This document shows, piece by piece, positions 8,608-20,287 of a stretch of 64,000 nucleotides of DNA. The stretch is from Canna indica (lineage: Eukaryota > Streptophyta > Magnoliopsida > Zingiberales > Cannaceae). Numbering within the stretch: the first letter of the stretch is position 1; each line of letters begins with the position of its first letter. A program made the translations under genes and the position numbers. The notes beneath the pieces were generated by a model, which saw only the letters and a program-made list of their open reading frames with translations, ran no database searches and was not told where the DNA came from. The stretch lies in NCBI GenBank assembly GCA_034359265.1, contig CP136896.1, positions 23,219,501 through 23,283,500 of the forward strand, in the 5' to 3' direction.

Positions 8608-10517
8608 TTCATACCTGGATCCATAATTAATAATTACTGGCTCATTTGACATCTTTTTGTTATAAATATCAATTAAGGAATTATATTTGTATTGCTCATT
8701 TAAACTCTTGTTTTTTTTTCCTTTGTTCAATGAATGTAGTGGTAGACAAAACCCATTTGTGGCTTTTTTTTCATGTCTACCACTCATAGACCCACATACA
8801 AGGTTCTACAGTGACGATAGTTTCAACAATGTAATCTAAGAATCGCTTGTTAAGTACATGCTTTTTGGTCCCTTTCCCATCAAATCTTGTTGCATATCTC
8901 GACAAAGACCATTTTGCACTATAAACATCATCCTCAAGCCAATCTTTCTCTGTTGGAGCATTTTCATGCAATGAAGTTTGTTTCAGATCTTCTCGCTTCT
9001 GGGAATCTCACCTACACACAAATCATCATTAATCATTAATTATGATTAGTTAAATCTTCTTTTTTTCATTTTTATTAAAAAAATCTTAAATTTTACCATA
9101 GGTAAACTTCTCCATAAGAGTATGAACCCACATAGGATTATAAATGAATTGAATGATATGTTGTCCTTTTTTAACCATGTACTTCACCATTGAAAAATCA
9201 TCGGTATCTTTGATCATCAAGTCTATACAATATACTGCACATGGAGTCCAAAAGATGTCAGAATATTCATTTTGAATTAGCTCACCTACCCTTTTAAAGT
9301 TTACGCCATCAACGATGACGACTTGGACTATGTGCTAGAGGTCAACCTTCTCGATAACTTCTTTTTATTAAATTCGAGATGTATATCCCATCTTTTTATC
9401 TTAAGCATCCAACGATGTGTGATAGATCACCTTCTCATTATAGTAGATCATGAAGTCGATTATGCTCATTCGAGTTGGCCTTATTCAGCTATCGCACATC
9501 AACATGCAACCATATTACTCCCACTGCCGCTTGAAACTATCGACCTTTGCATTAAGATATAGACCCAAATTTTCGTAAGGTGCAATACTTGAGTCAATCT
9601 TTCTTATTGCCAATTCTATAGATCAGTAGTAAAGTAGCAAGGATTGTTGGTTGCACTCGGTAGAATGTAATTGAAATGGAACCATTTAGAGATTGTTTTC
9701 CCCAACTCTCACTTCTTGTTCTTGTTCCAAGCATCACTAATATGCGGTTGCTTCGATGCTTGAGATGGAAAAGCCTAAGGATCAAGGTCAAATACATCAA
9801 TAGAAGATCTCCTACTGCTTAATATGAGGTAAGAGAAGAAGCCTCGAATGCCTCCTCCCCAACTCTAAGCTTGAGGTGCTCTTATGATGCAACTTCGACA
9901 AATATGACGACCGAAAGGAATAAAATTGCTTTGGTTCATTGCTATTGATGCCGTCGTTGCTACCACTGTTGCCGTACTCAAAATGAGATCTAGAATAATA
10001 CCGACGATTTCGCTCGAATACCACTTGATCTAAAGAAAGACGAATGGTGCTTGCAAGCTCTGGATCTTCCTCAATCACCACGACCTTGGTACACATCTTC
10101 AGCAGCTCTTTGTTCAAACTTTGCTATTTGTTCGAACTTTGCTATTTGTTCAACATCTTGAGCTCATTGCTCTGGCTTGTTGTTGAGCAATTCCTTGAAG
10201 AGCTTTCAAACTTCCTTTGGTGCTTTGGAGCATTTGGACCCTGATATTCTCGAGCCAAACTCCACCACGAGCAATGTATTCATAATGAAAACATTGTCAA
10301 TGGTTCCTCTTCTCTAATTGATGACATGCGGGATCGCTTTATCTTTCGCGCCATTTCAGCGAAGTTTCAAGATGAAAGTGGAGAAAATGAGAGATTTGAC
10401 ACGGAACGAGAGAGATTTGAGAAAGAATGAGAGGTTTGAGAGAAAAAGTTGGCTCCAATGACCAAATTAGCTGTTTGGGACTGGTTGGAATCATGTCCAA
10501 TGAATATAAAAATAGTC

Positions 10518-10690
10518 ATTAGGCATGTACCAAGCTGCCTAATACCAAGCAATACCAACCCGGTACACCGGGCGTGTACTGCGCAGTACATTTAGTACAC
10601 CCCCGGTACCAGGAAGTGCTGTAGTATATTGGTACCTATTTTCTAAAAATTGATAAATACCGAATGTACTGCCCCTGCAGTATTTGAAAA
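10518..10690 (+). repeat. GGTACC-rich dispersed repeat, copy 3
   Basis: It contains CGGTACACCGGGCGTGTACT, GCAGTACATTTAGTACACCC and CCGGTACCAGG. The block is strongly palindromic around GTAC and of the same character as copies 1 and 2, though without the clear GGTTTAAAATCTC end. Confidence 0.4.
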
Positions 10691-11140
10691 TGTAATATAT
10701 TGGTTGAAATCTAAAATTATATTGGCTTAAAACTAATTTTATATCACTTTGATTGTCATAGTTTAAATTTAAATTTGCAATATAGTTGTTAATTTAAACC
10801 AATATATGTTTAGAAAAATATTTTAAGATTAGTTTTAATTTTACAAAATTATTTTAGTGAGAAAAAGAGTGCTTTACAAAATTAGATGGGGTCGGCATGC
10901 AATTTATCCTTATAAATCTTTTTTTTTTTCATTTCTTTTGGCAAAGTATTTACATACATCATTTGCTAATATCTGATGCCTGCATGTTTCTTTGAATATC
11001 AGTTTCTTTAGTCATATTTATATGCTACTAAATGCTATCATTCATGTCCATGTATGTTGGTGAATTAGATTTGGTTTATACGGATTCAGTTTATTTTTAT
11101 TCTCATGGAAAAAATACTGACATCCTACTGTTGAGTCCAG

Positions 11141-11422
11141 GCTCAACTCCTTGCAAGGAACGATGAAGAGGGTTGTGCAGATGGGGATGATGCTCAAACT
11201 AGTGAATTTTCTGCATCTCTGATTACACAGAATGGTGATACCACCACCAATGATGAGATAAGAAAAATTCTTACTGATATGTTTATAGATAATGCTAGAC
11301 TTCGGAAACAGGTAAATTCAGTTATCAGAGCTGCCTTGAATACAGCTGTAAAGCCAGAGCAAGAAGATAGTGCTGCAGTTCCCTCCAGGAAGACCGTTCT
11401 CAACCGCTTCTTAGAGAGATGA
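11141..11422 (+). CDS. EREX: EREX/EREL-like PX-domain protein, last exon
   Basis: This final exon has 93 codons plus TGA, beginning after the acceptor AG at 11139-11140. It opens with AQLLARND, which continues the NRIGLLLAE end of the exon at 539-757 in frame. Family landmarks follow: EIRKILTDMFIDNARLRKQV, then VNSVIRAALN and the terminal KTVLNRFLER. A potential donor at CAG/GTAAAT inside the exon is not used in this reading, because the codons after it encode the conserved VNSVIRAAL segment. The two recognised exons give 166 C-terminal residues. They sit 10.4 kb apart. Confidence 0.72.
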   Translation, partial: AQLLARNDEEGCADGDDAQTSEFSASLITQNGDTTTNDEIRKILTDMFIDNARLRKQVNSVIRAALNTAVKPEQEDSAAVPSRKTVLNRFLER

Positions 11423-11715
11423 AACCACACAACATGTATATTTTTCTTAAAGTCTTTATCCCATGCTCTAATTTCATTCACATCCCATGCTTTGTATATG
11501 TGATCACATGATGTATCTATCCGAGGGAAGTACAAGAATATAGTTAGTCTATATCTCCACAGCAGGAGCTGCTGCTGGGTGCAGTTCTGCATTCACACTT
11601 CCTCTCTTTGGTACAGTAAGCTGATGAGTAAAATGGCTGTAAAATAGGCGTGCTCCGAAGTACAGTGAGAATAGAGGGTTGGACTACTTTGTGTGACATT
11701 GAAAAACATAATAAA
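11423..11715 (+). other. 3' UTR of EREX-like gene with AATAAA signal
   Basis: Unique-looking sequence follows the stop. A canonical AATAAA lies at 11710-11715, about 290 bases after it. The assignment is inferred from position only. Confidence 0.45.
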
Positions 11716-12404
11716 CTAGTTATTTTTTTACTAGATGATTGTGACTTGGTGGTTGACTACCAGCTCAGCAAACTTGTGATGGTCAATATGATGCAAAAAT
11801 TGATTCCCGAATTTGCTTTATAGCATATATGTATGCACACACTGCGTTTTTGAAACTGTGATATTTAGAGTTCAATTCAGATTCAATTTTAGACTTAAAT
11901 TGAATGTTTTATACTAATTTAATAGGATTTGGGCACTATATATTATAAAGGTAAAATACATTGTTTAGAAGGACTTGATGTATCCAAGCGGGCATTCAAT
12001 TTGATTGAATAAACTGAATTAGGACCAACCTTGCCACTTGACAGTAACTGATACCTTAGACGCGCCTTATGCCGCATGTGATGCAATATGCAAGAAGTTT
12101 CAAAATGCTGGTACGTAGTTCATTTGCAACATTTCTCCAGCCAAGTCCACCTCCAAGGAAGGATTTTCACTGGGTTCAGTGTGAGCAAATCTCCCCACTG
12201 CCCCCATCAATTCAACAGGTGTATTTATTTGAGCAAATGATCAACAAGTAAAATTTTTAACAAATTATGATAGACAAATATTTTTTAAAAATTAGTAAAA
12301 TTGTAATATTTATTGACAAAATTTCAAAATACTCCTAAAAGTTATGCTTCAACTTATCACTTTAACTAATTCACATCTCAATCGAGTTTTTTTGTTTGAA
12401 CCAT
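11716..12404. other. Intergenic, nothing recognised
   Basis: AT-rich sequence downstream of the EREX-like gene. Short open frames here (for example 12069-12251) have no recognisable motifs. Confidence 0.5.
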
Positions 12405-12570
12405 GATTTTAAATATTATGCCGTATTGGACTATGGTCAGAACATTTATCAATTTTTAAAAAATCAGCACTTGTACACCTCGGTATAGTATGATACTAGG
12501 GTATAGTGGTTGCACTTCTCAATATAGCATCTATACTAAATGTAACAGGTCGGTACCGCTCGGTATAGAG
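12405..12570 (+). repeat. GGTACC-rich dispersed repeat, copy 4 (degraded)
   Basis: It starts ATGATTTTAAATATTATGCC and includes CGGTATAGTATGATAC and TCGGTACCGCTCGGTATAG. It resembles the other copies but is more diverged. Confidence 0.4.
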
Positions 12571-12654
12571 CAACAAATTACTTTCGATCGTTGGACATTT
12601 TGTACCAACCCCAAATGACTATTTGAGTGCTTGGGGCTGTTTTTATGATTTTAG

Positions 12655-12990
12655 AGAGCGTTTGGTATGTAGCAATTTATTTACATTATCATAATTTGTT
12701 TAGTACAATATAATTATAATATAATATAATATAATATTTTGTATAGTTGTGGAAATAGTATTTTGTAAAGTAGATCTCATTATAGTATTTTGTAAAGTAG
12801 ATCTCATTACTTGGTAATCAATTTGTTATATCAAACATGTCTATGTGAATTTCAACAATCTTATCATAATATTACTTGTGCATACCAAATACTATATTCT
12901 ACATTATCTGTAATCTTTGTAGTGACAATCTATCTGAAAGGAAATCTAGATTGTCAGGTAATCTGCAAGCTAATGCACCAAACGCCACCT
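12655..12990. mobile_element. MITE with GCGTTTGG termini
   Basis: The left end GAGAGCGTTTGGTATGTAGC and the reverse complement of the right end, AGGTGGCGTTTGGTGCATTA, form imperfect inverted repeats. A direct duplication of 27 bp lies inside (12756-12809). A related terminus, ACCAAGCAATGTACCAAATT, occurs at 13210, so a second partial copy may follow. There is no coding capacity. Confidence 0.45.
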
Positions 12991-13336
12991 AAATTCCAAC
13001 ATTGTCATTCTCTTCCATACATTCTTCTCCATGCAAGACACTACCAAATTTTGACAAGGGTTTTTTAATAATTTTTTGTGAAGTCAAAAAATACAAAATT
13101 AGATTGTTATCTATGTTGACCAAATATGCCAAACGGGGTAATATTATACTATCGATAAATTACAGGTTGCAATCTATCTTGTGGTAATGTGGATTATCAT
13201 TATAACATTACCAAGCAATGTACCAAATTCAACATTAGGGGCTATATAAAACTCTTAAACCTCTCATTTACCCTTCACTCACTTATACTCTCTCAAATCT
13301 CTCATTCTCTCTAAAATAAATAAATAAATAATTGAT

Positions 13337-13440
13337 ATAGGCCGGTATGGGCATGTTTGTACACTAAGATTGGTATGGTACGATATTGCAATTGGTACCA
13401 ATCATTCACTAAGATTGGTACCTATAGGAGATTTTAAACC
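13337..13440 (-). repeat. GGTACC-rich dispersed repeat, copy 5
   Basis: The reverse complement begins AAGGTTTAAAATCTCC and then TATAGGTACCAATC, with a second GGTACCAAT and CATACCGGCC further in. The start motif matches copies 1 and 2. Confidence 0.5.
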
Positions 13441-13665
13441 TTAGCTTGAACCTATTTACATCCAATCCAGTTCAATAAATATATGACCCTCAATAGGATT
13501 TTTAACCATAATTTCTAATTGTTCATAAAATGAACACAAAGCCACCACTTGTAACTATGCATCACTGGTTCTTTTTAGAACTTGCTACTTTAGCAAGTTT
13601 ATGAGTTGTTATACCCAAATTTCCTAGTTAAGGGCATGGTCAAAATTTTAATTGATAGAGGGGTA

Positions 13666-14350
13666 CACTACAAGAAAGATACATTTTTCGGGGGCCACGA
13701 CCCCACTAAAACTCTTAATGACCCCCAGTAATTTCTTTTAGTGAGGGCCACCCGACCCTCAGATGTCCCCAGAAAAAGACACGCCGGTGAATGAATAATC
13801 GAAGGTCAGCGATTGGCCCTCAAAAAAAAAAATTCTTATGCCGACGTCCTCGACCCACAACAATAATAGTTTTCCTGGGGGCCGGGACCCCAGAAAATAG
13901 TAGCTTTCCCGGGGGCCGAGACCCCCAAGAAATAGAACTATTTTTTCGAGGGCCTCGGCTGTAGTAATTAGATAGCTTTCCCGGGGGCAGAGACCCCCAG
14001 GAAATAGATAATTTTCCCGAGGGCCGAGCTGTGGCCCCCAGGAAATAGATAGTTTTCCCGGGGACCGAGACCCCTAGGAAATAGTAGCTTTCCTAGGGGC
14101 CGACCTGACCCCTAGGAAATAGAATTATTTTCGGAGGCCTCGCCCCTAGGAAATGTTTCTTTTTCCTGGGAACCGAGACTGCCAGGAATGGATCTATTTC
14201 TCGGGGGCCGAGGCCCCCAGGAAATTGATTTATTTCCTAAACACTACAGCTATTCACAAACACTGTTAATAAATCAATTTATTTCCCTATTCACAAATAC
14301 TATTTCCTAAACACTGCAACTATTTCAAAAACCAATAGAGGAAATTGATT
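13666..14350. repeat. CACTA left subterminal repeats
   Basis: Short motifs alternate in both orientations: CCCCCAGGAAATAG, TTTTCCCGGGGGCCGAG and related GGGGGCC/GGCCCCC forms, and after about 14220 GAAATTGATTTATTTCC. The first 100 bases also contain TTTTAGTGAGGG, a motif typical of the right end. Such arrays are known binding targets of the second CACTA protein; that role here is inferred. Confidence 0.7.
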
Positions 14351-15904
14351 TATTTCCCTAACCAACACCGCTAATTACCGAAACAATTATTTCAAAAAAA
14401 TACAACTATAATTCTCTAATTCAAACACCAATACAGCTACACGCTACAACCAAAAATCTCAATTCATAGAATGAGTAAATCTTAATTCTACAAACTGTAT
14501 GTGCATAGAATAAGAATCTAACATTGAAATTCAAACCAAAATCAATATTAGTTACTATAAACTATAGAATAATTAACGGTCTAAATTATCCTTACATCAT
14601 CCTTACATCATCCTTACATCATTCATATAATAAGTCTTCATCCTTACATCAAACAAGTCATTTTTTGGTTTTTATTTTCTCCACGAAAGCAAGTAGTATC
14701 TTCATCTTCCGTCGATCCTCCATCTTTTCCTCCATTTTCTTCCTCTCCATTCCCATCCTTTCCTCTATCTTCATTCTTTTCTCCATCAACTTCTCCTCCA
14801 TCCTCTCCTCCATCTTCCTCCTATCATCATCTATTTTCTTCTCCAAGTCATCTATATTTGTTTTTAGCTCGGCGTTCTGAGTATTAGCAATTCGAAGTTG
14901 GGAGGCAAGCTCTATGCGTCCGGGAGTAGTCCCAAAGATAGTGGCCGGAGTTGGACCTAAGCCATAACCATGAGTACGACCATGTCTCTCCAGTCCGACA
15001 ACCTGGCAATAGATTTCATCTTCAGTAGTAGGTGTAGAGGAATCTGATTCTTAAGCAAGAGCCTTGAACTTATCTTGCAAAAGTATATAATTTTATTATA
15101 TAATATGTGTTTATCCCATAAAACTAAATAAATATAAAAAATAGCATCAGTGATTACCATAATCTCCTATGCAGCAGTGGAATTCAAACTAGCATCACTC
15201 TTTGTGTGAGTAATACAAAACATTTTCCAACTTGAGGGTTTTCGATGCTCTGGATCCATTTCAGCCTGTACCAGTACAAGTATCAATCATCATTTTATTT
15301 TTTTCCCTAAATAAAACAATCTAAAATGTAGTAATAAATATGCTTAGTTATACCTGCTCTGCTCGAATCACAACATAACTTTTGGAGCCCGTATAATGAG
15401 GAAGTACTTTCTTTCCTCGATTCTCTTTATTTTGCGCGCATATTTTTTATAACAGATGCAACATGTGAACACTGAATTGTACCACATTTTCTAGCTAGAG
15501 CCTCTAGCTGAAAAGTGTTTATAGAATAGAAAAGAGTGGTTTAAATTAAATGATTGTGTCAAGTCTGTTGGGTGACTCCTTATGCTGGAAGCTTAAAAGA
15601 GATTAGCGAATGACCCAATTTATGCATGTCAATTTCAATAATTATGGTTACCAGAAGTTTACTCATACTTTTAATTGCCTATCGTTTATTTGGTGCAATT
15701 CAATTCATTTCCATTCACAACAACTAGCCCAATAACACAAACAAAATTCAATTCACAGACTTTACTATAATTGCCTATTCGTGTTTCCTGAGTCAATCAA
15801 TATCCTCCCAAGGTCATATTACAACTTGCTTCTTGCCTTTCAAATTATAAATAATAGAACACTCATTCTCAATTGGTACTATACTTCTAATACAAAAAGA
15901 ACCC

Positions 15905-15986
15905 GAGTAAGCAATGTTCTAATATTCATTGCCGAATATGAAACTGAGTAAGCACTGTTCTAATATTCATTGTCGAATATGAAACC
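15905..15986. repeat. 41-bp tandem duplication in TnpA-like intron
   Basis: Two units starting GAGTAAGCA at 15905 and 15946 share TGTTCTAATATTCATTG and CGAATATGAAAC. Confidence 0.8.
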
Positions 15987-16904
15987 TATATGAGCATTAA
16001 TAATAACTATATAAAATTATCAATGTATCAAGAAGGGAAGATTCTAACTACATTCCATGTATAGTTACTTATTGTGCATTTCACAGAGAAAATCAATTTT
16101 CAAAGCGAATAGCACCTAATATTCTACATGGATAGCTTGAGAGAAACTTCAAAGTGAAACAATTTTCTTATTATGTTTTTAGGAAGCTCGAAGCTCTTAG
16201 AACTGCAAAGTCCAACGGGTAATGGCACAAGCTTTTCATGGCAATGCATATAATCATCTTACAAGCTTTCACCACAAAAAACTAAAAGATTCTTAATAAG
16301 AACTCCTGTGCATTGTGTCATGTCAACTATAAGGTCTTCCAAAGAATTATTCAAAATCTTGGAAATATCAACTTCTTAGAAGTTAGAAAGATAATACTTT
16401 GTAAGTAGGGTATAGCATCCAATAAAAATACTAACTAGTAACCATATGATTTCACTAAAATCCAACCCCACAGGTGTACAAAAAAACTTAGACGCATAGT
16501 TAAAAAAAAGCTTTTTGAGCAAGCTTGATAAAAACTATTAATAAGTCAAGGTGTAACCTGATAAAAGAAATTACACCATCTTAAATTCCTTATCATAAAA
16601 CAATTCATTCTATTAAGTCCATAACCATACCCTAGAAAACCTTCGCTATCAAAAAATTCCTTATCTGACACTCCATTTATTCATATCCTATGTAACTACC
16701 TACTCTTCCTCACTGCACATTTTTTTAAAAAATAACAAAGACAAGCTCATCATCTTTCTGGCTGGAAAGTAATCCAAAAAACTAATCTACCAATTGGAGA
16801 AGGAAGCCATTAAGGTTATAATAACTATGTTGAGATCAAACCGATTACAGATGTGGCTTAATTTGAAGGCTAGTACTTACAAGATAAAGTAGGATAGTAA
16901 ATAG

Positions 16905-17550
16905 TTATAATCCTTATTCTATTAACCGAGTACATAATGACATTCCACCTCCACATTCAATCCTAATGATGTTTTGATAGTCATAAACAATTAATGCATG
17001 AGAAAAGAGGATATAAGGAGCAGTGGTACTATAACTGATAAAAGAAATTTACTATAACTGATAAAAGAACGAAGGATTCAATTAAGTTATTCTTTAAGTT
17101 TTTGATGAACAGATTTGATTCAATTCAATTCATTTTGCAGGAACCCTTCACGGGAAGAGAGTGTGAGTCTACATCAACAAGAAGTCACATGTGAAAAATT
17201 AAGGGATCAAATTATGCTTGATGCTTATCCTCAAAGTTAACTGTCATAAAGTGCTAATATGCCATGGGAACAATTCCAGGTCATAGTAAAGCTCAAGAGC
17301 AAGCACATAGGAGTAAAAGTCTAGAAGTAACTACTCAATTCACTACTAATGGCTTCCCTTTGAAGCACATTTTCCTTTCACTGGAAGAACAAATAAAGAG
17401 AAGAATCTTCATCAACAAAGTCATAATCCTTATTCTATTAACAGAGTACATAATGGCATTCCACCTCCACATTCAATCCAAATGATGTTTTGTTAGTCAT
17501 AAATAATTAATGCATGAGAAAAGAGGATATAAGGAGCAGTGGTACCACTG
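16905..17550. repeat. Direct repeat pair of about 125 bp, 520 bp apart
   Basis: 16905-17030 and 17426-17550 share long blocks such as GAGTACATAATG, CATTCCACCTCCACATTCAA and AGAAAAGAGGATATAAGGAG. The copies lie in an intron-like part of the TnpA-like gene. Confidence 0.8.
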
Positions 17551-18604
17551 AAAAGTTAAATAGGAACCACAGTGCCTTACTTCCCTGCGTTGCTACTATA
17601 AAACACAAACTAGAGTAACAAGGAGTACTAAGCACATATGATTATAGAAAAGTTAATGTAGGACTTCAATTCCTGAAATTCTCCTGATAACAAAGCAGAA
17701 AGCAGATATAGCTTCACATTTCCTCAGTTGCATATATTCAATTCTATACCTAGGGGACTAGATGGGGCCTTATATGATCTTTTTAGCAGTAATAGCTCCA
17801 ATAGAACTATTGAACTAACCAAATCTATTCAAATCAAATCTATTCAAATAACGTCTTAACCTACTCAAGATAATAAATTACAATCATTCGGTTACCTGAG
17901 TGGTCTCACGATCATGATATTCAACAAATGCTTTCCAATCATTCGGTTCAATGTCATTCGGGGCATACTCCAATCTTTATTCAGTTCATATTTATGCTCA
18001 CCAAATTTTCTTCTCATGTTTTGCATAATCGATCCGGAACTTTATTAAATATGTTTCTTCAAACTCAAATTTTTCCTGCATTCCAAAAAAAAGATCAATG
18101 AAATATAAGTTAAAATTATGCAATTTAAAGTGATATTACCAGCACACGCGTGTATATTTTCTATTTTTGCTTATCATGGACATCCTCCCATTTTTCGAAA
18201 GAGATTGGAATATCACCATCATTGCGAACATGATTTCCAAGAAAGCTTGAGAATTTTGATGCATTGACACCTATTGGTTGACCGTATTGATTGAAATCCA
18301 AACGAATCTTTTGACCAGGAGGCATCTTAATGAGATCAAGGTTCCTAGTCTTTCCACGTGTTCTCTTTTTCCTCGTGGTTGAACCTATCGAAATGAGACT
18401 AAAAAAATATTAAATGTAATAACGAGCCAAAAAAAATGCTGAATCAAATGAGCCATTTAATTATTGATATAACTTGTTTGATGCCGAAATTGAAACTTAA
18501 AGTTGTAAATAAGGGTAACTAAGTTACTTCTTACTTTTTTGTTATGACTAGCAAAAAATATCATATTGTGGCACTTGAAGAATTATGGATTCCGTCAAAC
18601 TCAA

Positions 18605-18821
18605 ACTCAAAAAAAATGACAATGTGAATTGAAGTCTGATCTTCTAACTTAGCATGGTTCAGTCAATGAGCCATTTAAAATAAGGGTAACTAAGTTGAAT
18701 TGTCGATGACAGTAAACTCAAAAAGAATGACAATTTGAAGTATGATCTTCTAACTTAGCATGGTTCAGTCAATGAGCCATTTAAAATAAGCCTAACTAAG
18801 TTGAATTGTCGATGACAGATA
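18605..18821. repeat. 107-bp tandem duplication
   Basis: Two units share CTTCTAACTTAGCATGGTTC, CAATGAGCCATTTAAAATAA and ATTGTCGATGACAG, with a period of 107 bases. Confidence 0.8.
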
Positions 18822-19721
18822 CATGTTTGGACAAGTAAAACATTTGAGCTTAACACAAAGCTCCTTGCAAAATAAGTATAATTTTTAATCATAGCAGTAT
18901 GCATAGCACAACAACCTACAGTTAACATTATCTTAATCATGACAGTTAATCATATTCAGTTAACATTCATAGACATTGAGTTACATTGCATATGTCTTAA
19001 TCATAGGCAGAAAAGACAATGCTTTAAAAATCAGAATAGATATAAAGCAAGATCGTGCGAATTAGATTTGATTAAAGCAAAAAATAGAAAAGTACCCGCG
19101 GTACTACTTGTAGGCTTTGTTGGTAAAGGTGCATATGAAGAATTATTTATCTCTTCATTCTCTTCTTGTGCTAGGGAAACACCAGCTTGATTACTGATTT
19201 GTTGTACTTCATCAACTCGAGATTGTACCTGAGAACTAGATCGAGCTCTTATTTGTTGGGATGCTATGAAAGCTACCTGTATTTGTCACAAAAATATATA
19301 TTATATATGTTAAATTGAATGCATTCCTTAATCATATGCCATGAAAGCTACTGATTTGTTTTGCATATTGCTCGACAATTCAATGGACAAGAATTCTGAG
19401 AATTTTAAAATCTCCTGCATATAGCTTTAGTTACAAATACGTGGCTGGAACTTAGGTTATGGATGGATATTTTCCTTTCTATAATGGCATAAGAATTCAT
19501 CCTTCATTGTTAGATACAAATATCACAAGTATCATAGCCTTTTACTGTGTAACAAATATTTGTAAAATCAAAAGGATATACAAGCAATAGCAGGTGAATG
19601 AACATCTAAAATACATTGTCCTATATCATTAATTATATCAACATATAACTATATGTTTTAGTGACATGTTTCTGCCAACTATATGTTTTAGTGAAAATAA
19701 TAAATGGTGAAAATACCATAA

Positions 19722-19830
19722 CCATACATGTATATATTCAAACATGTATCCATTCATTGCACAAGTCTACGTACCGTACATGTATATATTCAAACATGTA
19801 TCCATTCATGTATCTAAACATGTATATTCA
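19722..19830. repeat. ACATGTATATATTCAAACATG direct repeats
   Basis: The text CATGTATATATTCAAACATG followed by TATCCATTCAT occurs twice (near 19727 and 19787), and a shorter form follows at about 19815. This is a local short-unit duplication in non-coding CACTA sequence. Confidence 0.8.
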
Positions 19831-20287
19831 AACTTGTTTCTATCTCCTGAATCAGCTAAATACTATGAATCAGAACAATGAATCAGCAAACTAATGGAAA
19901 TAGAACATGAAAGTGCATATTAAAGTCACAAAGCTTTAGAATGGACATTTCTTGAACTCCAGATGACTTATTATTCTAAAAGTAAATGAAACAAGACGTA
20001 ATTATTATAACTACTAATCATACAAGTACTAATATTTGTTCTGCTTCAAAAAGTAAATAAATCAAGGTTTATTAATCAAGGTTCAGAAAATAGATACAAG
20101 TAGAGAACTACGGATGGTGATCCTGTGATAGGATCAAGGTCAAATTCAATGAGCTGACCTCCACTCTGACCGGGAGACCAAGCCTAAACGAGTTTAAAAT
20201 TAACTACCTATTTCGAACTACTTGGGGAACAAATAGCCTTTTACTTTTCCCTTCCTCTTTCTTAAATTTCAATTAACTCATTTTCAT

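Larger units (their letters stand above)
7700..10117 (-). pseudogene. hAT transposase remnant (DUF659 / hAT C-terminal type)
   Basis: Pieces appear in order on the - strand with intervening stops. 10117-9812 gives an N-terminal segment with TIRLSLDQVVFERNRRYY. 9730-9600 gives ISKWFHFNYIPSSATNNP, the segment after the BED finger. 9290-9090 gives DIFWTPCAVYCIDLMIKD and KKGQHIIQFIYNPMWVHTLM, typical of the DUF659 region. 8060-7706 gives LEKLVYVH-NLRL and IDPFDVDFIQRKDDATMDWW, the stretch after the hAT dimerisation domain. Stop codons between and within these blocks make it inactive. The catalytic residues could not be placed because of gaps and microsatellite expansions. Confidence 0.75.
6640..10330 (-). 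mobile_element. Degenerate hAT-superfamily transposon
   Basis: The - strand carries a decayed hAT transposase (separate entry) running from about 10117 down to 7700 and continuing into a tail at 7690-6640. That tail is interrupted by a smaller element (6981-7393). Terminal inverted repeats and 8-bp target duplications were not identified, so the limits are those of recognisable similarity. The microsatellites at 8189-8247 and 8558-8603 lie within it. Confidence 0.6.
758..11140 (+). other. 10.4 kb transposon-filled intron of EREX-like gene
   Basis: The intron has a GT donor at 758 and an AG acceptor at 11139-11140, and both flanking exons are phase 0, so the joined reading frame is continuous. 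It contains the Copia, hAT, MITE and simple-repeat features listed separately. The stretch 758-1387 shows nothing recognisable. 10690-11140 is AT-rich with no gene. Confidence 0.65.
14655..19277 (-). pseudogene. Transposase_24 (TnpA-like) gene of the CACTA element
   Basis: Exon-like pieces on the - strand run in order. 19277-19099 is Ser/Gln-rich (SQVQSRVDEVQQISNQAG). 18395-18178 reads KMPPGQKIRLDFNQYGQPIG then ASKFSSFLGNHVRNDGD, the start of the Transposase_24 domain. 18077-17897 gives the IEPNDWKAFVEYHDRETTQ block. 15510-15355 gives HYTGSKSYVVIRAEQ. 15265-15164 gives EMDPEHRKPSSWKMFCITHT. 15090-14655 gives GYGLGPTPATIFG and a Lys/Glu/Met-rich coiled coil (MEERMEEKLMEKRMKIEERM) to the stop. 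Donors GTAACC and GTATAAC follow two exons. In-frame stops (near 15173 and 15053) and a frame change in the 18.0 kb exon suggest decay, or splice sites I have not resolved. In characterised CACTA systems this protein binds subterminal repeats. Confidence 0.7.

Noticed and set aside
8172..8787. Poly-Ile and poly-Tyr open frames
   Set aside because: They come from TAA microsatellites.
11194..11592. 132-codon - strand frame
   Set aside because: It is antisense to the last EREX-like exon and 3' UTR, which has clear protein conservation on the + strand.
12069..12251. 60-codon frame downstream of the EREX-like gene
   Set aside because: It has no motif, no splice context and no polyadenylation signal after it.
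14524..14880. 118-codon + strand frame rich in Ser/Ile/Phe
   Set aside because: It is the antisense shadow of the Lys/Glu/Met coiled coil of the TnpA-like gene on the - strand.
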